64,000 bases of DNA, taken from NCBI RefSeq assembly GCF_000012305.1, contig NC_007204.1, positions 1,240,001 to 1,304,000 on the forward strand, written 5' to 3'. The notes beneath the pieces were generated by a model that was given only the letters and a program-made list of their open reading frames with translations, was not told where the DNA came from and did no database searches. Below, one piece after another: positions 37,640 through 46,803 of this stretch (position 1 is the first letter of the stretch; every line of letters begins with the position of its first letter). A program made the translations under genes and the position numbers. The stretch is from Psychrobacter arcticus 273-4. Lineage in GTDB: Bacteria > Pseudomonadota > Gammaproteobacteria > Pseudomonadales > Moraxellaceae.

Positions 37640-37884
37640 GACGTAATCTCAATTTTGTTTTTAAACATAAAAGCTGCGACGAAAATGATTTGCGTGTGTA
37701 CTCGATTTTATTGCCAGTCGCAAGGTAAACAATTCAGATTTACATCATATAAGCTTGCGTCTATAAACATAAATTCCTTTAAGATATATCTATATCCAAA
37801 CACAGCATAAATTTTCATAACGAAAGTTAGGTAGCCTATGCTTATCGAATTTAATACCTGATTTTAATGAGCAATTTTGCAACG

Positions 37885-38022
37885 TATAGTTGAAATACTT
37901 TAAAGTCGCTACAGTATTACTGGTGTAAATTTTTTGCAGCCTCTGTCTGCGTAGGCACAGCAAGCAAGAAAAATTTGCACCAGTAGTACGTGTTGTATCG
38001 ATATTACTTTTCACCGACTATA
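37885..38022 (-). repeat. 138-bp TATAGT element, copy 5 (standard core)
   Basis: A full-length copy in reverse orientation in the 471-bp spacer between divergent cysI and sat, about 90 bases before the sat ATG. Its interior (CAGTAATACTGTAGCG read from the other strand) shares an ACTG variant with the short derivative next to cysA. The remaining spacer is A/T-rich with no gene; any CysB/Cbl binding sites there are not evident by eye. Confidence 0.93.
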
Positions 38023-38110
38023 CCGAAATTAGTGCTTTATTTACCCCATTACTTTTCTACCCCATTTATCTACAGTTATTCATCTTTTCCTCATCTCTTA
38101 AGGCTGTAAA

Positions 38111-39370
38111 ATGACTATGACATCTATCACCGCTAATCAAAAACCATCAAAACTCGTTCCTCCGCACGGTAGCCCTGAGCTTAAGCCATTGCTATTAAAT
38201 GGTGATGCTCTTAACCAAGCATTGAAGCTTGCCAGCACCTTACCAACCATTACTCTCAGCTCACGTGAGCGCGGTGATTTGATCATGTTTGGGATCGGTG
38301 GTTTTACACCATTGAATGGTTTTATGAATCAAGCAGATTGGCAGGGCGTGGTTGATAACATGCGTCTGCAAAGTGGCGATAATGCTGGCTTGTTTTGGCC
38401 GATTCCTATTACTTTATCAGCACCAAAAGCGACCGCTGATAGCTTAAATGCAGGCGATAAAGTCGCCTTGGTGGCGCAAGATGGCGAGATTATGGGCATC
38501 CTAACGGTAGAAGAAACCTATACCATCGATAAAGAGCATGAGTGCCAACAAGTATTTACTACCACAGATCCAGAGCATCCCGGTGTGCAACAAGTCTTGG
38601 AGCAAAGTGAAGTAAACATTGCAGGCAGTGTCGAAGTACTGAGTGAAGGTGAATTCCCAACACTATATCCTGAGATTTATAAAACACCCGCTGAAACGCG
38701 AGAGATTTTGGATAATAAAGGCTGGCAAACGGTCGCTGCTTTCCAAACGCGCAATCCAATGCACCGCTCACATGAGTATCTTGCTAAGATTGCCATCGAG
38801 ATATGTGATGGGGTATTGATACACTCGTTATTGGGCGCGTTAAAACCAGGCGATATCCCAGCAGACGTGCGCCAAGAAGCCATTAAGAGCTTGATTGACA
38901 ATTACTTTAGACAAGATACAGTGATTCAAGCCGGTTATCCGCTCGATATGCGTTATGCTGGTCCGCGTGAAGCATTGCTACATGCGCTATTCCGCCAAAA
39001 CTATGGTTGTAGCCATCTGATCGTTGGTCGTGACCATGCGGGCGTTGGGGATTATTATGGTGCCTTTGATGCGCAAACCATCTTTGATCATGTTGGTAAA
39101 GACGATTTGATTACCCAGCCGTTAAAGATTGGTTGGACGTTTTGGTGTAATGCTTGTAATGCCATGGCGTCAGACAAAACCTGTCCGCATGACGCCTCTG
39201 AGCATGTCAAAGTCTCAGGGACGAAGCTGCGTAAAGCATTGTCAGAGGACGAAGACGTGCCAGACAACTTTAGCCGTCCAGAAGTTTTGCAGATTTTGCG
39301 TGATTATTATGCCGGTATTGCATTTGATGAGCGTGCTGAGGTTAAATTGGTCGGGGCTTCTGCAGTATAG
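38111..39370 (+). CDS. sat: Sulfate adenylyltransferase (single-chain ATP sulfurylase)
   Basis: A 419-residue Sat/MET3-type ATP sulfurylase that makes APS from sulfate and ATP. It has the PUA-like N-terminal domain and catalytic motifs [13 protein letters not shown] (QxRN and HxxH) and [14 protein letters not shown] (GRDHAG). A late [15 protein letters not shown] stretch contains three Cys and a His and may bind zinc, as in other bacterial Sat proteins. This is the homo-oligomeric enzyme, not the CysD/CysN heterodimer. A strong terminator follows, so it is monocistronic. Confidence 0.95.
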   Translation: MTMTSITANQKPSKLVPPHGSPELKPLLLNGDALNQALKLASTLPTITLSSRERGDLIMFGIGGFTPLNGFMNQADWQGVVDNMRLQSGDNAGLFWPIPITLSAPKATADSLNAGDKVALVAQDGEIMGILTVEETYTIDKEHECQQVFTTTDPEHPGVQQVLEQSEVNIAGSVEVLSEGEFPTLYPEIYKTPAETREILDNKGWQTVAAFQTRNPMHRSHEYLAKIAIEICDGVLIHSLLGALKPGDIPADVRQEAIKSLIDNYFRQDTVIQAGYPLDMRYAGPREALLHALFRQNYGCSHLIVGRDHAGVGDYYGAFDAQTIFDHVGKDDLITQPLKIGWTFWCNACNAMASDKTCPHDASEHVKVSGTKLRKALSEDEDVPDNFSRPEVLQILRDYYAGIAFDERAEVKLVGASAV

Positions 39371-39394
39371 ACATTCATATTAAATGTGAACTAT

Positions 39395-39430
39395 TAAAAA
39401 GGGTCAGATGATAAGTCTGACCCTTTTTTT
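39395..39430 (+). terminator. Terminator after sat
   Basis: AAAAAGGGTCAGA pairs with TCTGACCCTTTTT with a short loop and a T run. Confidence 0.9.
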
Positions 39431-39477
39431 ATGCTAAACATCGTGGTTAGCTGAGCTCTAAATCACCTGCCAGCTTT

Positions 39478-39503
39478 TGATAGTCACCGATGATAGTCAC
39501 CGA
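39478..39503. repeat. 13-bp perfect tandem duplication
   Basis: TGATAGTCACCGA occurs twice in direct succession, followed by CTATATA. The second copy plus flank (TCACCGACTATA, 39497-39508) equals the TATAGTCGGTGA end of the 138-bp element, so it may be a solo end. It lies about 255 bases before the first sulfate-binding protein gene. The rest of this 389-bp spacer holds the sat terminator and no gene. Confidence 0.6.
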
Positions 39504-39759
39504 CTATATATCGCAAAATAGCTCCTAAAAAATAGCCATTGTAGAATAAATAATAACAGTGCTTATGCCAAGTTCATCACTCGATAAGCGTATTCGTCAC
39601 TAAGCGTTTGTTCTCTATGCTGCTAGCATATCTCTCATCAACAAAAAAACCAATGCATCTCCCAAAATTCTTACCATTACTGCCTTTGTCATCCTTATTT
39701 ATAGAATCAATAAAATAGTAGGGTCTACCAGTGGCAGCATGACATTATCGAGAGCGTCT

Positions 39760-40923
39760 ATGCAAACGACCAATATAGCCAAGAATCAGCCTTTACGTCA
39801 TATCTCAATGACTGACAATCAAGTGATTCAAAATAAAGTCATTCAAAATAAAGTACCACGTACCTTGATAATGGGTGGCGCGCTGACGATGGCAGTATTC
39901 ATGACAGGCTGTAGCCCTACTGAAGCCACGAAAAATGAGACACAGACCAGCGCACAAAAATCAGCAGCACCGTCGCAAGATATTAATCTGCTTAACGTTT
40001 CTTACGATGTCTCACGCGATTTTTATAAGGACTACAATACCTTATTTGCTAAAGGCTACCAAAAAGAGCATCCCAATAGCAAAGTACACGTCAATCAGTC
40101 GCATGGTGGCTCGAGTAAGCAAGCACTGTCGGTTGCCAATGGTCTACAAGCGGATGTGGTGACCTTTAACCAAGAAAGCGATATGAATCTATTGGTCGAA
40201 AAAGGCTTGGTTGCTGCTGACTGGCAGAAAGCGTTACCAAACGGCGCTGTCCCTTATACCAGCACCATAGTGCTATTGGTACGTAGCGGAAATCCAAAGG
40301 GTATTAAAGACTGGCAAGATTTGGCCCGTAGTGACGTGGCTATAGTGATACCAAATCCAAAAACCAGTGGCACAGCGCGTTATGCCTTTTTGGGTGCCTA
40401 TGGTTATGGTCTGCATCATTTTAAAGAAAATGTTGAAACCTCTATCAAAACAGATACCTTTATCAAGAAGCTGCTAGCAAACGTCGTCACTTATGACAAT
40501 GGCGCGCGTGCAGCAACGACCAGCTTTACCCAGCGCGGTTTAGGGGATGTACTCATTACGACCGAAAACGAAGCGCATTTGGCTGCCAAGCAATTTGCCA
40601 AAGGACAGGTAGATATTGTCTATCCACGTTATTCAGTGTTGATTGCCAATCCTGTCGCGGTAGTCACTGCGGTAACTGATAAGGCGGGCAAAACAGAAGC
40701 GGCAAACACCTATCTAAAAAGCTTATGGGACACGCCAGCACAGGAGCTGATGGCACAGAGGTACATGCGTCCTAGTAATGAGCAAGTGCTTGCTGCCCAT
40801 AAAGATACCTTGCTTGATATTGAGAGGTTTGAGCCGGTGAGTGTCTTTGGTCCTTGGACACAGATTATGGAGACGTTTTTTGTTGATGGCGGGCGTTTTG
40901 ATAAGCTGGCAAGTGTGCAGTAA
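39760..40923 (+). CDS. Sulfate ABC transporter substrate-binding lipoprotein 1
   Basis: A CysP/Sbp-family periplasmic binding protein of about 387 residues. An N-terminal hydrophobic stretch ends in the lipobox FMTGC, so it is probably membrane-anchored. Sulfate-binding family motifs are NVSYDVSRDFYKDYN, NQSHGGSSKQALSV and YAFLGAYGYG. GAGAG five bases before the ATG at 39760 supports this start; ATGs at 39739 and 39808 are alternatives. The segment before the hydrophobic stretch contains a repeated VIQNK. It is the first of two paralogues upstream of the cysTWA permease genes. Confidence 0.9.
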   Translation: MQTTNIAKNQPLRHISMTDNQVIQNKVIQNKVPRTLIMGGALTMAVFMTGCSPTEATKNETQTSAQKSAAPSQDINLLNVSYDVSRDFYKDYNTLFAKGYQKEHPNSKVHVNQSHGGSSKQALSVANGLQADVVTFNQESDMNLLVEKGLVAADWQKALPNGAVPYTSTIVLLVRSGNPKGIKDWQDLARSDVAIVIPNPKTSGTARYAFLGAYGYGLHHFKENVETSIKTDTFIKKLLANVVTYDNGARAATTSFTQRGLGDVLITTENEAHLAAKQFAKGQVDIVYPRYSVLIANPVAVVTAVTDKAGKTEAANTYLKSLWDTPAQELMAQRYMRPSNEQVLAAHKDTLLDIERFEPVSVFGPWTQIMETFFVDGGRFDKLASVQ

Positions 40924-40947
40924 AGGTAACTAGATTAGTCAGTGACA

Positions 40948-41004
40948 AGCCGTTTGATTCAGATATTCATTCTTAACTTGGATGAGAGACTGAGTCAAAC
41001 GGCT
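40948..41004 (+). other. Hairpin between the two sulfate-binding protein genes
   Basis: AGCCGTTTGATTCAG pairs with CTGAGTCAAACGGCT, 14 of 15 positions, around a loop of about 27 bases. No T tract follows. It may protect or process the upstream message. Confidence 0.6.
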
Positions 41005-41204
41005 AAATGACCAGCAGACAGTGCAGTTATGGTTAAAAATATTTAGCTTATTCATTGCTGATAAATTTAAGTCATTGATAATATTATATTTACAAATCCT
41101 TTATTCCATTTTGGAAATAACATAAACATATTCATCATTAAACATAATAAGATAGCGCTGTTAGCATACTTACATTACTTATCAGACATATTTTTGAGGC
41201 AGCC

Positions 41205-42302
41205 ATGACATCATATACCACAGGTTATAAAAATAAAACGCTTAGCGTCCTAAGTATCGCCGGTGTGGCGCTCACTTTAGGTATCGCAGGCTGTAGTAAC
41301 AATGAAAAGACTGAGCCGGCTGCCAATGCAGAGGGCAAACCAGCAGCGACAGAAGGGCAGGACATCGAGCTATTAAACGTCTCTTATGATGTCGCCCGTG
41401 ATTTTTACAAAGACTACAATCCATTATTTGTTGATCATTACCAAGCTGAAAACCCAAACAGTAATATTCTTATCAATCAGTCGCATGGTGGTTCAAGTAA
41501 ACAAGCACTGTCGGTGGCAAATGGTCTACAAGCAGATGTCGCGACCATGAACCAAGGCTCTGATATTGAGCTGCTTGAGAAAAAAGGTTTGGTTGAGTCA
41601 GATTGGGAAAGCAAATTCCCAGACAATGCGGTACCTTTTACCAGTACCATCGTCTTCTTAGTGCGCAAAGACAATCCAAAAGGTATCAATGATTGGGCAG
41701 ACTTGACCAAAGAGGGTGTTGAGATTGTCATGGCAAACCCAAAAGTCACGGGTAACGGTCGCTATGCTTTCTTAGGTGCTTATGGTTATGGCTTACATGC
41801 TTTTAATAAAGATGAAGCACAAGCGGAAAAATATGTTAAAGACATGCTAAAAAACGTCAAAGTTTATGAAAGTGGCGGGCGTGCAGCGACTACGACGTTT
41901 GTACAGCGTGGTATCGGTGATGTCTTAGTGACCTTTGAGAATGAAGCCAATCTTGCGGCAAAAGATTTTGGGGTTGGTCAAGTTGAGATCGTTTATCCAA
42001 AATACTCAATCAAGTCTGAAAGCCCAGTGGCTATCGTAAAAACAGTCACTGATAAAAAAGGCACCACAGATGCCGCCAAAGCATATCTTGATTTCTTATG
42101 GAGCGATGCTGCCCAGCAATTGGCAGCTGACTTATACTTACGCCCAAGTGTGAAGAGTGTATTGGATAAAAACAGTGATAAATTGCCACCGATTGACACT
42201 TTCCGTCCGAATGATGCGTTTGGCACATGGGATGAGATCATGAGCACCTATTTCAGTGATGGTGGTTTGTTTGATAAGTTGGCGGTTAATGCGCCTCAGT
42301 AA
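41205..42302 (+). CDS. Sulfate ABC transporter substrate-binding lipoprotein 2
   Basis: A 365-residue paralogue of the preceding gene, with the same motifs (NVSYDVARDFYKDYN, NQSHGGSSKQALSVANGLQAD, YAFLGAYGYGLHAFN). The signal ends in the lipobox IAGC. AGGCAGCC lies before the ATG. Sulfate or thiosulfate capture for CysTWA is expected; which paralogue prefers which anion cannot be read from sequence. It is separated from cysT by 256 bases including a hairpin, so the level of binding protein and permease may differ. Confidence 0.92.
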   Translation: MTSYTTGYKNKTLSVLSIAGVALTLGIAGCSNNEKTEPAANAEGKPAATEGQDIELLNVSYDVARDFYKDYNPLFVDHYQAENPNSNILINQSHGGSSKQALSVANGLQADVATMNQGSDIELLEKKGLVESDWESKFPDNAVPFTSTIVFLVRKDNPKGINDWADLTKEGVEIVMANPKVTGNGRYAFLGAYGYGLHAFNKDEAQAEKYVKDMLKNVKVYESGGRAATTTFVQRGIGDVLVTFENEANLAAKDFGVGQVEIVYPKYSIKSESPVAIVKTVTDKKGTTDAAKAYLDFLWSDAAQQLAADLYLRPSVKSVLDKNSDKLPPIDTFRPNDAFGTWDEIMSTYFSDGGLFDKLAVNAPQ

Positions 42303-42419
42303 TACCAGTAGTAATGTTAGTAACGACGTTTAAATAGCCGTGACTTATTTGAAGGGCGGCTACTGCATTATTTGATGATTAATCAGTAATGCACGACGTC
42401 ATGAAATTATGTCAATCTC

Positions 42420-42454
42420 ATAAAGGACATGGCCGACAACGCTATGTCCTTTAT
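42420..42454 (+). other. Hairpin between the binding protein and cysT
   Basis: A perfect 11-bp stem (ATAAAGGACAT with ATGTCCTTTAT) around a 13-base loop. It has only a short T-containing tail, so it may be a leaky terminator that lowers permease expression relative to the binding protein. Confidence 0.6.
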
Positions 42455-42558
42455 ACCATGAGCATATTCATAATCTCTTTTTATCATACTTTTTTCTTCA
42501 TATCGATACGACCGAGTGCTTACGATAAGTACCATCAGCTAGGCAATAGGACACCACT

Positions 42559-43443
42559 ATGAGTGCAACAACATCTCCCACTAATAAGCCCCTTCCTAGA
42601 AAAGGTTGGTTAACACGCTTGCGTCAGCGCAATGTGCTACCAGGGTTTGGGCTAAGTATGGGCATCACTGTCTTTAGCTTGTCGCTGTTGGTAGTACTGC
42701 CATTTGCCATGATGGCCTATACCACAACACAAATGGGCTGGACGGGATTTTGGGGTACTATTAGCCAGCCGCAAGTGACCGCTGCTATTAAACTAAGCCT
42801 ATGGATGTCGTTTTTGGCGATGCTGACCAATATGGTGTTTGGCACACTGGTCGCATGGGTGCTCGTACGCTATGAGTTTTGGGGCAAATCTTTGATAAAT
42901 GCCTTGGTGGATTTACCCTTTGCGCTCCCAACAGCGGTCACTGGTATCTCGCTTGCGACTTTGTATGCACCCAATGGTCTTATCGGGCAGTGGTTTGCCA
43001 AGTTTGATATTCAAGTGGCTTTTACACCATTGGGTATTTGGCTGGCTTTAGTGGTTGTCAGCTTTCCCTTTATCGTCCGCGCTGTACAGCCCGTACTCGC
43101 AGAGTTATCTGTTGAATTTGAGGAGGCAGCAGCGGTATTGGGTGCCAATCGATTTACCACGTTTCGTAAGGTGATTTTGCCAGAGCTATTGCCTGCGTTA
43201 TTGATGGGTGCAGGCATGATGTTTGCGCGTGCCACTGGTGAGTATGGTTCGGTCATTTTTATCGCTGGCAATATTCCGATGCAGTCTGAAATTTTACCAT
43301 TAATCATTATTAGTAAGCTTGAGCAGTTTGACGTCCAAGGCGCATCAGCCATTGCATTATTTATGCTACTAATCTCCTTTGTGATTTTATTGACCATCAA
43401 TATCGTACAGTGGAAGCTGTCGCGCCGTGTAGGAGCTCGCTAA
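42559..43443 (+). CDS. cysT: Sulfate ABC transporter permease CysT
   Basis: A 294-residue inner-membrane permease with about six helices. The cytoplasmic EAA loop reads EEAAAVLGANRFTTFRKVILPEL, which docks to the ATPase. The helix PFALPTAVTGISLATLYAPNGLIG is typical of the CysT/CysU family. Length fits (277 in E. coli). Its stop overlaps the cysW ATG by one base, so the two are coupled. Confidence 0.95.
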   Translation: MSATTSPTNKPLPRKGWLTRLRQRNVLPGFGLSMGITVFSLSLLVVLPFAMMAYTTTQMGWTGFWGTISQPQVTAAIKLSLWMSFLAMLTNMVFGTLVAWVLVRYEFWGKSLINALVDLPFALPTAVTGISLATLYAPNGLIGQWFAKFDIQVAFTPLGIWLALVVVSFPFIVRAVQPVLAELSVEFEEAAAVLGANRFTTFRKVILPELLPALLMGAGMMFARATGEYGSVIFIAGNIPMQSEILPLIIISKLEQFDVQGASAIALFMLLISFVILLTINIVQWKLSRRVGAR

Positions 43444-44375
43444 TGCAAATCTCTAATATCTACGACTACCAGAGCAACCCAGCAACCAAAGATACACTAT
43501 GGATACGCCGTGCCTTTATCACCATCGCTGTGTTATTTATGGTTATTATGTTGGTTGTGCCACTGCTAGCCGTGTTCTATGAAGCCTTTAAGGGTGGCTG
43601 GCAGTTATATATCGCCTCTCTTGTCGATCCTGAAGCCTTGCAGGCGATTAAGCTAACCTTGATTACTGCCGCAATTGTCTTACCGATTAATATGGTGATG
43701 GGTATTGCTATTGCGTGGCTGGTGACCCGTTATCAGTTTAAAGGTAAACAGCTGGTGACCACTTTGCTTGATTTACCGTTTTCGGTGTCGCCCGTGGTCG
43801 CAGGTTTGATGTTTGTTTTGCTATTCGGGTTAAACTCTAGCATTGGTGGCTGGCTTGAGAGCATGGGATTTCAGGTAATCTATGCTGTACCGGGGATTAT
43901 TTTAGCGACTTTGTTTGTCACCTTTCCCTTTGTGGCACGTGAGTTGATACCGCTGATGCAGACGCAGGGTGATAGTGAAGAGCAAGCTGCACTGACTTTG
44001 GGTGCTACTGGCTGGCAGACGTTTTGGCATGTGACACTGCCTAATATCAAATGGGCGCTGCTGTATGGTTTGATATTGACCAATGCGCGAGCGATGGGTG
44101 AGTTTGGTGCAGTGAGTGTGGTCTCAGGTCATATTCGCGGTGAAACCAATACCATGCCGCTACTGGTCGAAATTGCTTACAATGACTATAACTTTACCGC
44201 TGCGTTTGCTTTATCAAGCTTACTTGCCGCACTCGCTTTAGTAACGTTACTCATTCAGCAAATCATGACCAAGCTACAAGATCGCAAATTCGCTAAGTCT
44301 GAACGTTTGATAAGTGCGCCTGAACTACCAGTCAGTGCTAATGCTACTGTTGCAGAATCAGCAGGCAAAGCATAG
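43443..44375 (+). CDS. cysW: Sulfate ABC transporter permease CysW
   Basis: A 310-residue permease with about six helices. The EAA loop is EEQAALTLGATGWQTFWHVTLPNI, and ARAMGEFGAVSVVSGHIRGETNT is a CysW signature. The start at 43443 overlaps the cysT stop (TAATG). A Ser/Ala-rich tail of about 25 residues follows the last helix. It pairs with CysT to form the sulfate/thiosulfate channel. Confidence 0.95.
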   Translation: MQISNIYDYQSNPATKDTLWIRRAFITIAVLFMVIMLVVPLLAVFYEAFKGGWQLYIASLVDPEALQAIKLTLITAAIVLPINMVMGIAIAWLVTRYQFKGKQLVTTLLDLPFSVSPVVAGLMFVLLFGLNSSIGGWLESMGFQVIYAVPGIILATLFVTFPFVARELIPLMQTQGDSEEQAALTLGATGWQTFWHVTLPNIKWALLYGLILTNARAMGEFGAVSVVSGHIRGETNTMPLLVEIAYNDYNFTAAFALSSLLAALALVTLLIQQIMTKLQDRKFAKSERLISAPELPVSANATVAESAGKA

Positions 44376-44468
44376 CGATTCATGTCTATAGACGCCATTT
44401 CCGCTATTTGCCATAGTATTAAAACAATCTGCTACGCTACGATAAAAGAAATAATAAGAGACACCATT

Positions 44469-45191
44469 ATGAGCATCGAGATTCGCAACGTTAATAAGAA
44501 ATTTGGTAACTTTACCGCCTTAGATGATATCAATATCACGGTACCTACGGGTAAATTGACGACTTTATTGGGTCCTTCAGGCTGCGGTAAAACCACCTTG
44601 CTGCGTATCATTGCCGGTCTTGAGTATTCGGACTCTGGGCAGATACTGTTTGATGAACTAGACGTCACCAATACTCCGGTACAAAAGCGCCATATCGGCT
44701 TCATGTTTCAGCACTATGCATTATTTCGCCATAAAAATGTTGCTGACAATGTGGGCTTTGGTCTGACGTTGTTACCAAAGAATGAGCGCCCAAGTAAAGC
44801 GGATATCAATAAGCGCGTGGCTGAGCTATTAGATTTGGTGCAGTTGCCACAAGTGGCAACTGCTTACCCGCATCAATTATCAGGCGGTCAGCGTCAGCGT
44901 ATTGCGCTGGCAAGAGCACTTGCGGTTAAGCCAAAACTACTATTATTAGATGAGCCGTTTGGGGCGCTGGATGCCAAAGTACGTAAAGAGCTGCGTACCT
45001 GGTTAAAAGACATTCATCATGAGCTTGGCATCACTAGCATCATGGTTACTCATGACCAAGAAGAGGCAAGGGCGGTATCTGATGAGATTGTGGTGATGAA
45101 TCATGGTCGGGTTGAACAGGTAGGCACCTCAGAAGCATTGATCAATCGCCCAGCCAATGCCTTTGTCAGTGATTTCTTAGACTTGGTATAG
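44469..45191 (+). CDS. cysA: Sulfate ABC transporter ATPase CysA, short form
   Basis: A 240-residue ABC ATPase. It has Walker [12 protein letters not shown], the Q-loop [16 protein letters not shown], signature [16 protein letters not shown], Walker [21 protein letters not shown] and the His switch [16 protein letters not shown]. coli CysA has 365 residues; here the protein stops at the end of the nucleotide-binding domain ([10 protein letters not shown]) and the C-terminal regulatory/TOBE-like domain is absent. The stop TAG lies inside a TATAGT hexamer that begins a truncated repeat element. The ATG at 44469 follows a 94-base gap after cysW. The core should still hydrolyse ATP. Confidence 0.9.
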   Translation: MSIEIRNVNKKFGNFTALDDINITVPTGKLTTLLGPSGCGKTTLLRIIAGLEYSDSGQILFDELDVTNTPVQKRHIGFMFQHYALFRHKNVADNVGFGLTLLPKNERPSKADINKRVAELLDLVQLPQVATAYPHQLSGGQRQRIALARALAVKPKLLLLDEPFGALDAKVRKELRTWLKDIHHELGITSIMVTHDQEEARAVSDEIVVMNHGRVEQVGTSEALINRPANAFVSDFLDLV

Positions 45192-45237
45192 TGTTTAATA
45201 AAGAATACTGTAGCGACTTTAAAGTATTTCAACTATA
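45187..45237 (+). repeat. Truncated TATAGT element at the cysA stop
   Basis: Bases 45204-45237 (AATACTGTAGCG through TTCAACTATA) match the right end of the 138-bp element exactly as in copy 5. A TATAGT hexamer at 45187-45192 could be the left end, giving a 51-bp internal-deletion derivative. The left match beyond the hexamer is poor, so a solo right end is the alternative. The cysA stop codon is inside the hexamer. Confidence 0.7.
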
Positions 45238-45248
45238 TCAGTGCCGCA

Positions 45249-45279
45249 TAAAAAAGACCTCATCATGAGGTCTTTTTTA
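45249..45279. terminator. Bidirectional terminator between cysA and the ArsR gene
   Basis: AAAAAAGACCTCAT pairs with ATGAGGTCTTTTTT. It serves cysA on the plus strand and, given its symmetric A/T tracts, the convergent ArsR gene as well. Confidence 0.9.
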
Positions 45280-45356
45280 TGGGCTAACATAAGCCAAAGA
45301 TCTTTAAGCAAAATTTTTCACTGCCTATCACAGCGCCTATTAGTGCTAGGCTAGTA

Positions 45357-45680
45357 TTAGGCGGATTTTAGTATGGCTTTTTCTTTGCTTGATACCTGCT
45401 TGTAGGTAATGTCCAAAATATTTTGACACCATTCTGGCAAGTCATTTGCGACCTCGTACCACATCCAAGTGCCATCACGAACACAGTTTAAGATGCCCAG
45501 TTTTTTTAGGTGATTAAGGTGACGCGATATCGTTGGTTGTGGCTGATCAAGTATTTCTACTAACTCACCGACGCAGCGTGATTCTTTATTATATAGGATT
45601 TGGAAAATCTTCAAGCGCGTAGGGTCAGATAATACTTTAAACAACTCAAGCGGTTGTATCATAGAATTATTATTAGACAT
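45357..45680 (-). CDS. ArsR-family transcriptional regulator
   Basis: A 107-residue winged helix-turn-helix protein. FKVLSDPTRLKIFQILYN, the recognition helix QPTISRHLNHLKKLGIL and the wing CVRDGTWMWYEV are typical. The ESRCVGELVE segment holds one Cys at the position of the ELCVCDL metal motif, but the second Cys is missing, so classic arsenic/cadmium sensing through that site is doubtful. Two further cysteines are in NCVRDG and WCQNIL. It is divergent from bfd with a 287-bp spacer, so control of the iron genes is possible but unproven. Confidence 0.88.
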   Translation of the reverse strand: MSNNNSMIQPLELFKVLSDPTRLKIFQILYNKESRCVGELVEILDQPQPTISRHLNHLKKLGILNCVRDGTWMWYEVANDLPEWCQNILDITYKQVSSKEKAILKSA

Positions 45681-45900
45681 GGATCAATTCCAATATACAT
45701 TTAGTTAATAGGGGCACAATATAGCAGCACTTATCCATAAAATCGATTAATAAACGACCAAATTTACAGTTCATCGCCATTTTACTACCTTAAGTACCGT
45801 AAAGTTACACGGATTGTTATATTCAGTTACATATATTAATTAAATTAATATAACTATAAAGTTTTGATTGAGATGATGGATAAGTATACCAAACACTATT

Positions 45901-45919
45901 GTAAATGCTAATAATTATC
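45901..45919 (+). promoter_or_regulatory. Fur-box candidate upstream of bfd
   Basis: GTAAATGCTAATAATTATC matches the 19-bp Fur consensus at about 15 of 19 positions. The core GCTAAT-A-ATTATC differs from GATAAT-n-ATTATC by one base. It lies 49 bases before the bfd ATG, a suitable place for iron-dependent repression. Matching was done by eye. Confidence 0.6.
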
Positions 45920-45967
45920 GTTAATATAGCTAATAATACGTTAGTCAATCACAGTAGGAACCCGCTT

Positions 45968-46159
45968 ATGTACGTCTGTATCTGTAATGATGTCAAAGAA
46001 AAGCAAATAAAAGCCGCCATTGCTTCTGGTATCGATACGTTAGATGGTCTAAAAGACACCTTAGATGTCGCAACCTGCTGCGGATGCTGTGAGCCTATGG
46101 TAAATGACTATCTAGAGGAGCATCATGCCAAGTTCGATGTATTGGCTTATGCTGTTTAA
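45968..46159 (+). CDS. bfd: Bacterioferritin-associated ferredoxin
   Basis: A 63-residue 2Fe-2S protein. The four cluster ligands are Cys4 and Cys6 (YVCICND) and Cys38 and Cys41 (CCGCCEPM), at the same positions as in E. coli Bfd. It passes electrons to bacterioferritin to release stored iron. AGGA nine bases before the ATG at 45968 fixes the start. A Fur-box candidate lies upstream and two bacterioferritin genes follow, so storage and release are encoded together. Confidence 0.95.
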   Translation: MYVCICNDVKEKQIKAAIASGIDTLDGLKDTLDVATCCGCCEPMVNDYLEEHHAKFDVLAYAV

Positions 46160-46243
46160 AAACTAACTGTTTATATATTGGCGCTTTATCTATAAAATTA
46201 TGAATACATATAACAAGCAATGATACATACAGGAGTGTAGGTG

Positions 46244-46732
46244 ATGATTGGCAACCCTAAAGTGATTGATTATTTAAACTTTTTATTAGGTGGTGAGCTT
46301 GCAGCTCGTGACCAGTATTTCATCCACTCTGAGATGTATGCTGAATGGCATTACGGTAAATTGTACGACCGTATCAGCCATGAAATGGAAGATGAGACCT
46401 TACATGCACAGGCGATTATACGTCGTATTTTAATGTTAGGCGGCACGCCTAAAATGAGTGTTGATACCATTAATATTGGTACCACTGTACCTGAGATGCT
46501 ACAGCTTGATTTAAATTTAGAGTATCAGGTACAAAAGCATCTCAAAGACGGTATCGCAATTTGCGAAGAAGTGCATGACTATGTCACACGCGAGATGTTG
46601 GTTGAGCAGCTCAAAGATACCGAAGAAGATCATACCCATTGGCTTGAGCAACAGTTGCGCCTTATTGATATGATTGGTCTGCCAAATTATTTGCAAAGTC
46701 AGATGGCTGAAGTCTCTCCCAATCTTGTTTGA
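46244..46732 (+). CDS. bfr: Bacterioferritin, ferroxidase-type subunit (no heme Met)
   Basis: A 162-residue four-helix ferritin. The di-iron ferroxidase ligands are intact: Glu18, Glu51, His54, Glu93, Glu127 and His130. The usual heme ligand Met52 is Thr here (E-T-L-H in place of E-M-x-H). It should oxidise and store iron but not hold heme on its own side of the dimer. AGGAG precedes the ATG at 46244; a GTG one codon upstream is less likely. It is followed by a complementary second subunit, suggesting mixed 24-mers. Confidence 0.93.
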   Translation: MIGNPKVIDYLNFLLGGELAARDQYFIHSEMYAEWHYGKLYDRISHEMEDETLHAQAIIRRILMLGGTPKMSVDTINIGTTVPEMLQLDLNLEYQVQKHLKDGIAICEEVHDYVTREMLVEQLKDTEEDHTHWLEQQLRLIDMIGLPNYLQSQMAEVSPNLV

Positions 46733-46803
46733 TAGTAACGGATGACAATCACCATATAGATAGTTAGCTCAAATAACAAATACCTAGGTAGGGAGAGAGA
46801 AAA

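Noticed and set aside
43011-43400. 129-codon antisense frame in cysT
   Set aside because: Antisense to conserved permease codons, with no ribosome site or recognisable domain.
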